In this document: in pieces, positions 10,965 through 24,300 of the stretch
Layout of the letters: each line of letters begins with the position of its first letter
Position numbering within the stretch: the stretch's first letter is position 1
Assembly: GCF_016545825.1 (NCBI RefSeq)
Contig: NC_052622.1
Coordinates: 8,251,001-8,315,000, forward strand
DNA length: 64,000 nucleotides
Direction of reading: 5' to 3'
Source of the DNA: Eucalyptus grandis
Taxonomy: Eukaryota > Streptophyta > Magnoliopsida > Myrtales > Myrtaceae
Program-made: the position numbers and the translations under genes
The notes under the pieces: model-generated
Told to the model about the DNA's origin: nothing
The model's input: only the letters and a program-made list of their open reading frames with translations
The model's database searches: none

Positions 10965-12568
10965 CCAGACTCAAATCATTATAGGGAAGGCTTCACTATT
11001 CCGCTTTAAAAGAAAGGGATTTTTTTTTTCCATGCCAACTAATTTATAAAAGAGTTTTTTTTTTTGGTCTAAATTTATAAAAGAGTTGGTAAGTAGCAAA
11101 AAGTCAATGTTAAAAAAATTCCTAATTACCTGACTTCCAAGTAACTTGTTAGTAACTTAATGGAACTTTTGTAAAATGCCAACTTTTTCTTGATAGCTTG
11201 CAAATTATCACTTTTACAGACTTTTAGGATTTTTGCTGTAAACATGTGAGGAATTCTCTTTTGGATGGACTGCAAAATCAAATTATGCACCCAACTAAAT
11301 TCAGATGACCAGATTTTTCAGGGAAATCAAAAGGTTGTGGCAAGGTAGAATTACCCGTAACTAGATGCAGACAAAAAAATAGCTAATCAAAAGAAGTAGG
11401 AGTTCATAAAAAGAAAGTTTATCAAGCTAATTGTAACTGCAAAGAGAATATGAGATTGCGAGCAGGAAATTTGAATATTTGAATGTGCACGCGTAGTTTA
11501 GTAAGCAACAAATTTATGTTCGAGGATCCTCAAAAGAAATGGATCCCAGACGACAAGAAAACCATTGTCAAAACCCAAATCTAACAGAATTTGGTGACAC
11601 GCGAAGACCGCTAAAAAACATAAGCAATGAGTCAAGAGTTCAAAGAACAAAACCTGAAGAACAAAGTAAGGCAGAACTTGAGAAGAACGAGTATGGTGTT
11701 GCGAGTGGAGGACGATGCTGATGCTCTGGAGTGGAAATCTTTTACAGCCAAGGACTTGAAGTGAGTGGACCTATTTCGCCTACAATGATGTGAGGGGAGT
11801 AAGCAAAGGTGGATTGCTCTTTATTATCGAACCTGTACGATGAAAGCTACTTGAGGTGGGTAGTCGCTGAGGAAACTTCATTATTTTTTGGCCTTTGTAC
11901 GGCCCCACCAGTTGTGACTTTTAGAGAGTTCACTTTCAATCCAAGGATTATCGCAATTAATTCCCTTTTGGTCTGGGTGTTTTATTTGATGACAAATTCT
12001 GGTGTTGTCTAGTTAAAATTATTTAAATATTTTAACAATCCATGTCAAGTTTGTTGAAATTTAATTATCAAGATAAATAATGTCTGGAAAGATTCGAAAA
12101 TCAAGATTTTCAACTTTACTATCATATGAAGTTTTATGGAATCACTGATAATTATTCTAAAATTTAAACTGTTAAATAAAAATATGATTTATTATTTAAA
12201 TATTTCAACATCTCATTAGGTCGGCTCCAATTAAAAATAACCTGACTTGTTGAAACTTTTTTAGCAAATTTTGGATTTTCAAGTACCGAGAATCATCATA
12301 GATTTGTCCTTTCAGTGGATCTTGATTTAGGAAAAGAGAGCGACCAAACGGTTTGGTCTCTGAGTTATCATTGAAATATCTGTCATAATGCTAGATCTTA
12401 ATTCAGCGAAGACACAATAAGCAATATTCAATAAAAGAGCGAAGTAGATGGGCTTATTTGGAGGTTCAATCTGATAGCAAGGACAACATTTGCATGTCTT
12501 AGAATATCACGTCGTTGTCACGCCCCACAAGTTATCTGATCTATTGATCTAATCAATAATCATTATGA

Positions 12569-12622
<54 letters not shown>

Positions 12623-13158
12623 TTGTCTTGAATTCTCATAACATTGTGATAGCCTCCATGGCACCGTACCTAAATCCCCATTGAAATTTTTCCACCCTCT
12701 TTAGACTGAACGTTAACTTCTTCATAAAGGCGTAGGACACCTATTAAGCTCAATTTCGAAATTACGTATTTACCAAAACTTTTGATTAAAAATTAAGTAA
12801 AAAATGTGACCAGATTCTCTATCTAAGATTGGAAAAAGTACGGTATAGAAATCGCAAATAATAGAAAGGAAAAGCCCAACCAAGAGAAGAAGATTTGGCC
12901 CCAAATGTAAAAATTTAGAGGTGCTAGTGAGGAATATCAAATAATGTGGGAGAGCTGTTTCAATTGTTTGAGAATACTCCGGGGGTGTTTGAGGATTGTG
13001 GACGGCTATTGGAATATAAAGACAGGTAAGAATGCTTTAGGGATAGCTTCGTCCTTAGGGATTGTACCACTCAACATAGAAAAATTAATAAAAATAGGAA
13101 AGCCTTGATCTTGCTTAAATTATGGCTTTCTTTCGTTTTTAATTTCATTGTGTTATTC
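10965..13158. other. AT-rich non-coding stretch
   Basis: I see no supported gene here. Short frames at 11539-11721 and 11809-12012 match no family I recognise and have no matching flanks. The only clear structure is the (CA)n run at 12571-12619. Confidence 0.5.
12571..12619. repeat. (CA)n microsatellite
   Basis: An uninterrupted AC/CA run of 49 bp. Confidence 0.95.
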
Positions 13159-13559
13159 TTACTTAATGGCAAAAGTATAGCACAAGTGCTAAAACTTGAT
13201 ATGGAAGAACACTTAAGTGCAAAAAATTACGAAAGATACATTTAAGTGTCACTTTTTTTGAAAAATATGATACTTAAATGTCAAGTCTGGCAAACTCTAT
13301 CGGAAATCCTACATTGCAACTTTCTTATTAATATTACTTCCCTATGTGGCTCGTTGGAGAGTTGACTCAACTCTAACTCACCCAAAATGACGTCATTTTC
13401 ATAGTTGGCCTAACTTAAAGCTCTAAATCGGCTAAAACAGCATCGTCTCCCCAATTGCCTCAAACCTAAAACCCTAAATCAGCCAAAATCCTCATTGAAG
13501 CGCTTAAACCCTAAACCCTAGTTTTGATTTATCCCAAATTTCACTGCTAAAAATTGGAA

Positions 13560-14024
13560 ATGGAGAGTAGGACTTTCAGCAGTGGCTCAAATTGCTTTCA
13601 TCGAAGTGAAGGAGAAGGCAAGCATTTATATTTTTATGAGTTATCGAGTCCAAGAAGAACATCATGGACCTGAATGAATCCCGAAAGAAGATTCTATGGA
13701 TGTGCTCAATATAGAGAATGATCGAAGTGCAAATACTTCAAATGGGTTGATGTGAAGTTCTCTCACTAAGCCACAAAGGTGATAGTGGACATACTTGATT
13801 GACAACATCAACTTCCATCTACATTCATGGATGACTTGGACTATGTTGACTCAATGTAAACTGAAGCATTTTTGGCTAACCATTTGAAAAATGAAGTTTC
13901 AAAGATGAAGATTGAACATAAGTATTACCAAGCGTTTATTGTGGTGTTATTTTGTTGTCTACCCTACTTCATAATGAAATGTAAAGCACTTGAAGATGAG
14001 AAGAAATTTCTCTGGCCACCATAG
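13560..14024 (+). pseudogene. GRF-type zinc-finger accessory protein of MULE1 (decayed)
   Basis: From the ATG at 13560 the plus strand gives a Ser-rich start, then after a frameshift the GRF zinc-finger core: 'SSPRRTSWT', 'NPERRFYGC', 'SKCKYFKWVD'. This is the CxCG...WT..NP.RRF..C......C.FF.WVD pattern of plant GRF proteins. A predicted coiled-coil segment (about 13840-13920) and a short hydrophobic segment (VVLFCCLPYF) follow. The first CxC pair is degraded and stops replace several codons, but the tryptophans are kept. MULE2 has the same gene at the same place and orientation, with different lesions. The gene reads inward from the left TIR, opposite to the transposase. Its function is unknown; a nucleic-acid-binding helper of transposition is an inference. 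Confidence 0.7.
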
Positions 14025-15381
14025 TTGAAAATGAGTGGACAAATGTAATTGTCTTGGATTAAATGTAAGCTTTGTTTTTTTTAGATGAGAAGAAGTTTGT
14101 GTTGTCCACAAGATCATCGTGACTTTGTTGTTGTTTGTGATGTCATATGTATTACAACTTACTTCTTGTGCTTGTGAGGAGGTTAGGGAAAAGGAATGAG
14201 TAAATGAGATGCTATTTTTGCTTGTTCTTGAATATAATTAGCAAGGATGTGTATTTGGTCAATGTGTTGTTGTGACTTCTTTACTTGAGTTGAATGTAAA
14301 TCAACAAACATTGAATTGAATGAGTTGCTTCTCTAATTTGCTGCAAACCAGCATATACATATGACAGATACGAGTGATTACTCGAGTGCCATAAGTTATA
14401 TCTAGTGATTACTTAAGTGTCAAGTAATTATTAAAAGTGATCACACTTAAGTATCAAGTTTTTTTAGAATGTGATCAGTTAAGTGCCAATTTTTATAGAT
14501 TTCCCCTAAAAATTGCACCATCCACTACCATTGGCCACTGGCCACCACCACGAGCTACGCCAGGTACCCTAGCCACCACTAGCTATCATTGTGGTGGTGG
14601 TGTGTTGCTGTAGAAGATACTAGTGCAAGCTAAACCTTGCATTTGCTTGCACCTATACCACCTGGTGTAAGATGTGCGCATTGCACACTTACATCAGGTG
14701 CTGCAAGAGCTCTCAATAGACACCAGCCACCATTAAGCACCACCACCAGCCACCATCAGGCACCTTAGCTACCACTACAGACCACCACCACCAGTCATTA
14801 TGCTAGTGGTGGGTTTGCTGCAGAAGGTGCAAGCTTAAGTAAGCTTGCACTAGTACCACCTGGTACAAGAGGTGCCCACTGCACACTTGCACCAGGTGTA
14901 TACAACCCACAACCACCACCACAGACCCACCACTAGTAGCCACTAGCCACCAACATAACCACCAGCCACCACCGTAGCACAAATAAGCAAAACCACCATC
15001 AGCCACCAACCAATACAATCAACAAATAAAAGCGAAATCCAGAAAATGGAAATGGCAAAAAAAAGTTGAGAAGTAGCAAGATCATTCCATTGTTGATATT
15101 GAAATTAAATCTCATAAACTCATTGACAAACTAAAAAAAAAATACCATCTATAATAATTTATAAATAAAACTAACTCATAAGCTTCACAAACCTCATCCC
15201 ATCTCATCTTATCAATCAATATGTACAATCTCCTAGTTCGTGCTCCTTTTGATGGACATTTCACTTAATTCATAATTCTTGCACTCTTTCTAATTGGACA
15301 TGCCAATTCTTCTTTAGCTATGCATCAAATAGAGTTGCAACTATCCTAGGCTGAACTGAGTTAGATGGAGCTGCAACTATC
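14025..15381. other. MULE1 spacer between the two genes, with TIR-like repeats and a CCA-rich tandem repeat
   Basis: At 14370-14490 there are repeated 'agtgatcacttaagtgcca'-type units like those in the element ends but in the interior. At 14520-14930 a segment of roughly 250 bp rich in 'ccaccacc' and 'gcttgcac...accacctgg' occurs twice in tandem. No coding sequence is supported. Both structures lie where the two genes converge. Confidence 0.6.
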
Positions 15382-17293
15382 CTAAGCTGAACTAATTCGA
15401 TGGACTCCGCAATTGTCCTTGCGAGAACTAATCCAGATGGAGCTGTAACTGGGTTCTTCTTCTTTCTTGTTGGCGTAGCTGATGTCTTCTTCTTGTTGGA
15501 AGAACCGTTGATTCTTGAGTTGGGCCTTGAGAGATAAGAACCTCTGAACTTCTCCCAGACTAAAAAATGACAACTAAATTGTCAGCAAAAGTTCTTTACC
15601 AAAAAACAAAAAAAATTGTCAGCAAAAGTTTACACCATAAATTAAATTAAGTGCATCCAATAAAACTCACATTAAGAATGACTATTCAAGTATGCTCATC
15701 TTTATAAAGGCTATAATCATATTATCTTAGCCATTTCCCAAGAGCCTCTCTTATTCGAATGGGAGTGTCACTTTCAGCAACCTGTGAATTGTTGGCTTTT
15801 TTTCTCGCTTGTGATTTTTTGGGCCCTTCTTTTGGCCTTTCACTTGGCCATTCAACTTCAGCTACATTTGGCCATTCAGCTTCAACTTCTTCGGCCAATT
15901 CTTTAGTTGGGTATCTTCTAGATGACTTTTTTGTAACTGGCCCTTCAATTGGCTTTCTTCTAGTTGTCTTTCTTCTATCTAGCCTTTAGCTTAAGCTTCA
16001 ATGACACCTTTTGTTGGCTCTTGTGGTGGCTCTTATGGTGGCTCTTTAGTTGGTAGTTGAGCTCCAGCTTACCTTCTTCGAACTTGAAAAAGAGGCAAAA
16101 GACATCACGAATATATTATAGGGCCATATAATTACATAAAGGAAAATTAAATGCAAATTGTTGAACTTACTGGATATTTTTTCTCTATTGAAGAACAATC
16201 GACTGAACTAGCTTTTCAATTGCTTCGACCAATCCTTCAACTGCCGTCTTCTATCTTGCTTTCTTCGAACAAACCCTTCAGTTTCAAGTACAGCAAGGGC
16301 TTTCGCTAATCTTTCTGGTGTCCTTTTCGTCACCTAACAAATACATTAAATACGAGGCAATTAAGACTATATAAAACTATGTAATAAATCAAAAAAATAA
16401 CATAAACACAAATATCATAACTTACTGGGTTTCTTGTCGTCGGCTGAAGAATAGTCGACGAACTTGGCCCTTCTGTTTGGCTTTCAACTAGCCCTCTAAC
16501 TATGGCTTCACTAGGCCCTTCGACTAACCTCTCACCTAACTATTTTTACTATTTCCTCAATCGACAATATTTAGTATTGTGCCCAATTTCGTGGCAATAA
16601 GGGCATGTCATCTTGACACCTATCATACTCATCTTTTGTTGACGTGAGACCTCTCCCTTCGCCATTCTTTGTCTTTGTTTTGGCCTTCCCATTTTCCTTT
16701 TCAATGGCAAAGGTTGAGGTGCTTCATGATCGGTGGACTCCCAAAACTTGCTACTTTTGATTCGCTACGTCATGAATTGGTACGAAACAAAATATTTCAT
16801 TTTCCTGTACCAATCATCAAGGTAATCTTCTGAATTGCGGCCCTTCAACTGGATGACACATATGGAATGTGGACAAGGAATTCCATTTAGTTGTCATGCT
16901 TTACATGAACACTTCCTCGTACCTAAATGGACAACATATTTATCGGAACCCTTCATTATCTTACATACTTCATCCCAATTTACAGTACCTACTTAACCTT
17001 AGTTTTCATCCAATATCTTAGCAATCCTAGGACTACATTGCCTAGTCCACTTTGTAGTCTCGTCCCTTTTTTTGTGTAGCCGAGTTATGATCATAACTCG
17101 TGTTTCTTTTAACATCAAGATGATAGGTTTGCATCTAGCATCTATTATCCTTCCATTGAATGTTTCGCTAATGTTGTTGTTGATGTTATGACACTTAATT
17201 TTCTCAGTGAAGAAGGCCCGACACCAATGATTCAATTTTGTTTGGAATAAGGCAGCATAACCTTTCTTTGTCAAATCAAGCAAATCTTCTTTG

Positions 17294-18240
17294 TGTGAAT
17301 GCTAGTATGAGCACCTAGAGGGGGTGAATAGGTGCGAAAACAAACTTTTGCGAAGTACAGAGTAAAACTTCACTTTTAACCTGAGTTTGTTTAACAGTAG
17401 ACTTTAAAGTAGAAACGAGATTCTAACAATTAAATAAAGTTACGAGTAAAGTAAAAGAGTTTAGGGAAGAGAATAAGAACATAAGGTTTATAGTAGTTTG
17501 GCTTAATCCGAGCCTACGTCCACTCTCCCGCACTGACAGCCCACCGGCTGGATTTCACTATAAATCAAAAGAGTCGTTACAGTATCACGTCCTTGATTCC
17601 ACAGTGTAGAGACTCTGCTACACTTCCTCAAGGTCTCACAAATGTATAAACTCTCTTTTGAGTACAAATTTATGCTCAACAATTGAATTGACAAAGAACA
17701 AGGAGCTTCAGACTTTGGAGTTTATCTATCGTGCATTCTCTTGAATAACTAGAACGTATTCCTTATATACTCCTCCATGCATTCATACCCGTTGGCACTT
17801 TCCAAAGAAGCTCTTCCAATCTACCCGTTGGACAGAATCAATTAGGAAGATCTGGAGTTATTTAAGGAATATGACGATAGCCCACCAATCCTACTCACCC
17901 ATACAATTAGGATCTAGGTTTCCATAAGTAGAACCTTTCAAGTATACTTCACCAATCAACGGATCTAAATTACTTGAATAAAAATGAATAATAGATTCCG
18001 AGATGCTATATCTAACCGAGAGATCTTCTTTAGTCGATAGAATCAAATCCTTAAAGAAATACTCAACTCTGGATAAGTCTTCTTCGACGGTCTAGAAACT
18101 GTCAATGAGGGTAGACTTTAAATCTTGAGTTTGGTGGTCCGGCGGTTTTCAGACTTTGATGAAAGAGTCTGCAAGTTTTCAGACTAGACTGATGGAAACG
18201 TTTTGTCGCTTCAAAACAAATACGGAAGTTTTCTCCAACA
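17294..18240 (-). repeat. 3' LTR of the SIRE-type element
   Basis: 947 bp, TG...CA at its edges, direct repeat of 26020-26967. A TATA-like TATATAAGG reads on the minus strand at 17761-17769 and is kept in both copies. Confidence 0.92.
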
Positions 18241-18256
18241 ATCTCTCCCTCTCTGA
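18241..18256 (-). promoter_or_regulatory. Polypurine tract of the SIRE-type element
   Basis: On the minus strand TCAGAGAGGGAGAGAT lies directly against the 3' LTR. This is the expected primer for second-strand DNA synthesis. Confidence 0.85.
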
Positions 18257-18705
18257 TGGTGACAAAACTTTCCTACAGATTTGGATATTTTTGACCTGTA
18301 AGACAATACTCAAGCAAACATGAATATTTCACAAAAGATAATTGGCTTAGTAAAGATAGCAATAGATCTGCATCCACAGGAAATAAGAAAGTTAGTCCTG
18401 TAAATAAACAACTATCTTTGCCATGAAATACTAACAGTGCTTAAGATACTGTAGTAAACATTTAAACGATCAAATAATCCAAATCCAAATCCAGTCACAA
18501 CCAAACAACCAAACAAAAGTAAAAGTCAATCAAAAGTCAAGTCAAACAAGAGTTAAATCTCAAATTTGCACCATCTCCCCCTTTTTGTCAACATTAAAAA
18601 GGTAGAGACGAAAAAGATAATGAAATTAGGATTGCTTTGGAACGCGAATAAGCTGGAAATCTCCCATCGACTGGACAATCCCTTCTAGCTTTTTCAAGTC
18701 CTCCT

Positions 18706-20743
18706 TCAGTTGAGCCACTTCTTCACCCTCGGCATTAGCTTGAACTTGAAGAGCAAGGGCATAAATTTGATCATATAAGGAAACTGAAGAGGCTTGACCT
18801 GCATTCTACAAGTTCTCAACTTCGCATCCCAGGGTATAAATCTGGCCTCGCATCTCCATAAGAATATCAAGCAGTCTTCGAAAGTTTGCTGAGGTATCGG
18901 TCTGAGTGCTTGCCTCTGCATGATCAATAGGAGTATTGGCAGATGATGCAAGTCAGCATGAGCAACCAGATTTGGCGATGAAACCTCATGACCTTCTCAG
19001 GAAATTGAGAGGCATAGATGTCTTCTGGATCTGCAGGTGAACGACTAACATCTTTACTAGTAAAAGCAATTGACGAGGTACCTCTTTTCTCAGCAACTCT
19101 CCCTGTTTCATTGCCTTCAGGCGATGAGAAGTATTCTTCATTCTCTGTTTCCTCTTGTTCACCTCTGCCCTCTTCTTCCTCTACAATCCTTTCTTCCCCT
19201 GGTTCTTTTCTCATCGATTCTCTCTCTCCACTCCTTTGCTCTTCTTCTTTCTGTCTTGATCCTCTCTTCCCTCAGTCTCTGGAACAGAACGTTGTAGGTT
19301 TCTCAGTGCAAGGGCGGAAATGGTGATTTCGTCCTCATCTTCTTCATCCTCTAGGATGAGTGCTCTTCTTTTCTTGGACAGAGTAGTCAATGGTTCTTTT
19401 CCTTTCCATTTTGCAGCCGAAGAACCTTGGTGAGTCTTGATAGGGTTTTTCTCCTTAAATCGCTCCAACGCTTTGTTCAGCTCCTTCAGACACATTTTGG
19501 AAACCATTTTCAGTCCCACCACCATTTGATCACAGGTATGAACACATAGAATCTTGGGAGGCTGAATATTCAAATGTCTGAATAACTTTGTCACAAGTGC
19601 TTAGTAAGGAAGTTGGCCCTTGTCTTTCACCATCGTTCTATACATGTGAAACATGATTGTGTGAGGTAGAGAGACCTTCTTGCCAGCGTTGATAGCATAC
19701 ATCAGCTTTGCTTCTAAGTTGGAGACGTCGGTCTTCGAAGTCGATTTGGGTCTGAGGCAATTGATCACAATCTTGTGAAGCAAGATATTTGAGGCATTCA
19801 TCCTCAAGTACGAAATTCGTCCCTTAACCATTCCATCTCGAACAAGCTCTACCATCACACGACTAACAGACACACTAATTGATTGGAATGCCCCTCGCTC
19901 TACTCCAATCACATCCGCCAATGTGTCCATATCAACGATATAGTCCTGGTCTCGAACACTAAAAAGAAAATCTATTTGCATCCAAGAAACTTAGAATTGA
20001 AATACACAGTAAGTTCTGGATGAGCCATCGTTGATTCGGAGCAAAATTGTTCAAGTTGAAGAAGAGTGAATTTCTCTCGCAGCTTCACATTCAGAGAATC
20101 AAGGAAATCAAAGTCCACACTTCTTGAGTTGATCAACCCTCTCTTTAGCAACTTAGAGTAAAGTCGCTTGTGTTCATCTGAGCAAAACAAATCTGTCCTT
20201 TTGCTTCGAATATTAGCCCCAACACCCATTCTAGGCTTAAAATGAGTGCACATTTTGTCATCATCATTCCCATCAGGTTGACTAAGACCTCCAACATGTG
20301 GATCGCTTGGAATATTCGCAAATGTTGGTTCTGCCAACCCCGCAGAAGCAACTCCCAATCGTTCCATTGTACGCAAAAGTGGGTTTCATTTCGATACCCT
20401 TTCTTTTTCAAAAATTCATCAATATAGTTCAAGGGAGTGCCTCCCTTCTTCAAAGTAGAGTAAAGCTTAAAGATAAAAGTGGGCTTTTGAGTTCGTACGG
20501 GTTATGTGCCTTCAATGATTTCTTCCTCCGCTCTTTGATCAATACCCTGAGGTCTAGCTTGAGGAGATTGACGCGGTTGAGAATGATGTGGGCTCTGCTG
20601 CTGCTTGAAGATTCTTCTTCCTTGGTGAGGTCAAAACATGTAGGACTCTCACGCATGTGTTGTGGTCCCCTGTTTGCGATCCTTGAAGACTTTCTTTGGG
20701 AAGCCATTCTCACAGTCTTTGAGAGATTCCAAACTCGATTCAC
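18706..20743 (-). pseudogene. Envelope-like third reading frame of the SIRE-type element
   Basis: Downstream of pol and before the 3' LTR, overlapping minus-strand fragments (20743-20450, 20453-20145, 20376-19972, 19981-19601, 19594-19211, 19214-18924, 18951-18706) make up one broken gene. The start is basic and Ser-rich ('ASQRKSSRIANRG'). The middle has a conserved-looking block ('DLFCSDEHKRLYSKLLKRGLI', about 20200) seen in plant transposon proteins of this type, and the C-terminal third is acidic and Lys/Glu-rich. SIRE elements are known for an extra gene at this position, called envelope-like from its location and not from proven function. I see no convincing signal peptide. Frameshifts separate the pieces. 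Confidence 0.65.
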
Positions 20744-21329
20744 GAAAAAGGTGAGAGCTTTGAAGATTAAACTAGAGAGTAAAAGTAAGAAAGTGATGGT
20801 CTGTTCTTTTATGGTTTGTGAGGAGAACGATCAGTATATAAGGCAGTCGAAAAGAGGTATACGGAACGTCATAAAAGGAAAAAATTAAAAATGCCTTTTC
20901 AAAAATAACTGCATTTTTGAAAAAGTAGATAACCGTCATTTCAAAAGATAACTTCTTTTTCGAAAAGGAAAGATTGCAATAATCACGAAAATTGGGGAAG
21001 ATAACATCAATCAATTACAGATTAATAGATGAACGTACCTTTTTGAGATTTTATCCATGAGATAAATTTCTAAAAAAAAAAAAACTTACAGTCATAAATC
21101 TTGATCTTCTGAGTCTAAGTATCTTTAGACTTTTATCCCTTAGTCTGAACTTCTTCATACTTTAAGATATTGAGTTTGGAACGAATAAGCTGGAATTGAC
21201 TTTTCTCCAGAGGCTTTGTAAAAATGTCCGCTAGTTGATTCTTTCAGTCAATGAATTAAATCAAGACTTCTTCATTTTGAACATGATCTCTAATAAAATG
21301 ATGTTGAATCTCTATATGCTTTGCTCTTG

Positions 21330-24300
21330 AATGAAGAATTGGATCTTGGTAAGATTAATCGCGCTGGTGTTGTCACATTTGATCTCAGTGCATGAGTCTT
21401 CGATTCCAAAATCTTTTAGCTGTTGCTTTATCCACAAAATTTGTGAACAACAACTTCCAAGAGCCACATACTCTGCTTCTGCTGTTGAAAGAGCTACAGT
21501 ACTTTACTTTCTTGAAAACCAAGATACTGTCCTGTTCCCAAGTAATTGACAAGTGCCGGAGGTGCTCTTTCTATCAACTCTGCATCCTGCTAGGTTTGCG
21601 TCTAAATATCTAAGGAGAGTAAAGTCTCATTCTTTAGGATACCAGAGACCTAAATTAGAGGTTGATGCAACGTATTTGATGATGCGCTTTGCAGCACTTA
21701 AATGAGATTCTTTGTGATCTGATGGAAATCTGGCACAAATACAAACACTAGACAAAATGTCAAGTCTAGAAGCAGTAAGATAAAGAAGTGAACCAATGAT
21801 ACTCCCGTATAGCTTTTGGTGAACTTTCTTTCCTCCTTCATCTTTGTCCGGCTTCGAGGAACTTGACATTGGTATGTCGATCTTTTGCAATTCTTTAAGC
21901 TAAACTTTTTAACAAGTTCTTTAGCATATTTTTCTTGGTAAATGAAAATTCCTTCCTTCAATTGTTTTACTTGAAGTCCGAGAAAGAATGATAGTTCACC
22001 CATCATGCTCATTTCAAACTCATCCTGCATAGTCTTAGAGAATTTCTTGCACAGATTTTCGTTAGGTGATCCAAAAATAATATCATCAATATAAATTTGG
22101 ACAAGTAAAAAGTTTTTGCTTTCTCTTTTGATAAGCAATGTAGTATCCACTTTACCTTTAACAAAGCCATTTTGGATTAAAAACTTACTTAACCTGTCGT
22201 ACCAAGCTCGAGGTGCTTGCTTTAAACCATATAGAGCCTTTTTCAGTCTGAATATAGAGTCTGGTTTCTTTGGGTCTTCAAAACCGGTAGGTTGTTCCAC
22301 ATAGACTTCCTCTTGGATAAATCCGTTTAAAAAAGCGCTTTTGACGTCCATTTGGAATAACCTAAAATTCTTATAACAAACAAAAGCAAGTAATAATCTA
22401 ATTGCTTCTAACATTGCTACTGGTGCATAAGTCTCATCATAGTCTATCCATTCTTCTTGCGTATATCCTTTGGTCACGAGTCTTGCTTTGTTCCTTATGA
22501 CTTTTCCTTTTTCGTTCATCTTGTTCCTGGAAACCCATTTAGCTCCAATGATAGATTTACCTTTTGGTTTAGGAGTCAATTCCCAGACATCATTGATACT
22601 GAATTGCTTGAGTTCTTCTTGCATAGCTTCAGTCTAGCTTTCATTAATTAAAACTTCTTCTATGCTCTTGGTTTTATTTCAGAAATAAGTACCATAGCAC
22701 TAGACTTTTCACGCCTTCTGGATCTTGTACGAATTCTTTTATTAATGTCACAAATAATGAGTTATTTGGGATGACTAGACCTGTGCTTCCAGTTTCTGGT
22801 TGATTTGTCAAACTATTGTTCTTTTTCTTCATTTGATTCTTCAACGATCATTTGATGCTGGTCTTTTGAAGTCTGAGCCGCTTCTGGAGATTTAGAATTT
22901 GTAGAGTCTGGAGCAGGTTCAGATTCTTTAGGTTGAGTCTGAATCGATTGATTTTGTATAAAGTCTTGAAATTTGACATTCATCGATTCCTCCACAGATT
23001 GAGTCTTTTGGTTGTATACTCTGTAAGCTTTGCTAGTGGTTGAATATCCAAGAAAGATGCATTCGTCTGATTTTTCTTCAAACTTACCAATTTGATCATT
23101 TGCATTTTTCAATATAAAACATTTACATCCAAACACATGAAAATAGGAAATAATTGGCTTCTTTCCTTTGAAGAACTTATAGAGAGTTTTCTCCAAAATA
23201 GGCCTTAAGAAGACTATTAATAATATAGCATGCTGTAGAAACTGCTTCAGCCCAAAAACGAGAGGAAATGTTACTTTCAATTAATAAAGTTCTAGCCATT
23301 TCTTGCAACGATCTATTCTTCCTTTCCACAACTCCATTATGTTATGGAGTGTATAGTGAGAAGAACAGATGCTGAAAACCAGATTCATTACAGAATTTAT
23401 CAAAGTCTTGATTTTCAAACTCACCTTCATGATCTGTCTCGTATACTTGAAATAACATATCCTTTCTCATTTTGAACTTTCTTAGCAAATTTTATAAAAT
23501 AAGAGAAGATTTCAAACTTACTTGCCAAGAAATATACTCAAGTAAATTGTAAATAATCATCCACTATTACTAGGCAATATTTCTTACCTCCAATGCTCTG
23601 AGTTCTGGTTGGTCCAAAGAGATTCATATGTAAGAGCTGCAGCACACGATTAGTGGAAACTTGATTTATTGATTTGAAAGAATTTTTAACCCGTTTTCCC
23701 AATACACACGGTGTGCATAGATCAAATTTTTGTTATGTCAGATTGGGTAGTCCACGAACAAGCTTCTTTGTAGAGATCTTGGCTATTTGCTTCATGTTGA
23801 TGTGGCCAAGTTTTCTATGCCAGAGATTAGCTTCCTCTTGAATTGAAATTAGACATTGGGATTTTTCTAGTTTGATATCCAAGAGATAAATATTCCCATG
23901 TTTTCGCCCCGTGAATGTTTGAGAGGAGTCTTTACTGGTTCCTAACCATATTCCTTCTTGAAAGTTGATTTTGTAACCTGTGTCGCACAGTTGGCTGATA
24001 CTTAGCAAGTTGTAATTGAGTCATTCCACAAAGGAAACGTTACTGATTGTGAGACTTCCAATCTTTACAGTTTCGTATCCCACAATTCTGCCTTTGCTAT
24101 TTCCTCCAAAAGAAACTTTTCCACCATTAACTTGCATAAGCTTTATGAAACAACTTGAATCTCCTGTCATATGTCTTGAGCATCCACTATCTAAGTACCC
24201 TTTAACCTTTTTTTTTTTTTTATAGTGACCTGCATTTAAAAAAGAAACTCAAGCTTTCTTTGGTACCCATACTTTCTTGGGTTCAGTGGAGTTAGTGCAA

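Noticed and set aside
12571..12619. CRISPR-like or other regular array
   Set aside because: It is a plain dinucleotide microsatellite. The genome is a plant, and no spaced repeats of CRISPR type exist in the window.
18706..20743. A true viral envelope gene
   Set aside because: There is no clear signal peptide or transmembrane pattern. The name envelope-like reflects only position in SIRE elements.
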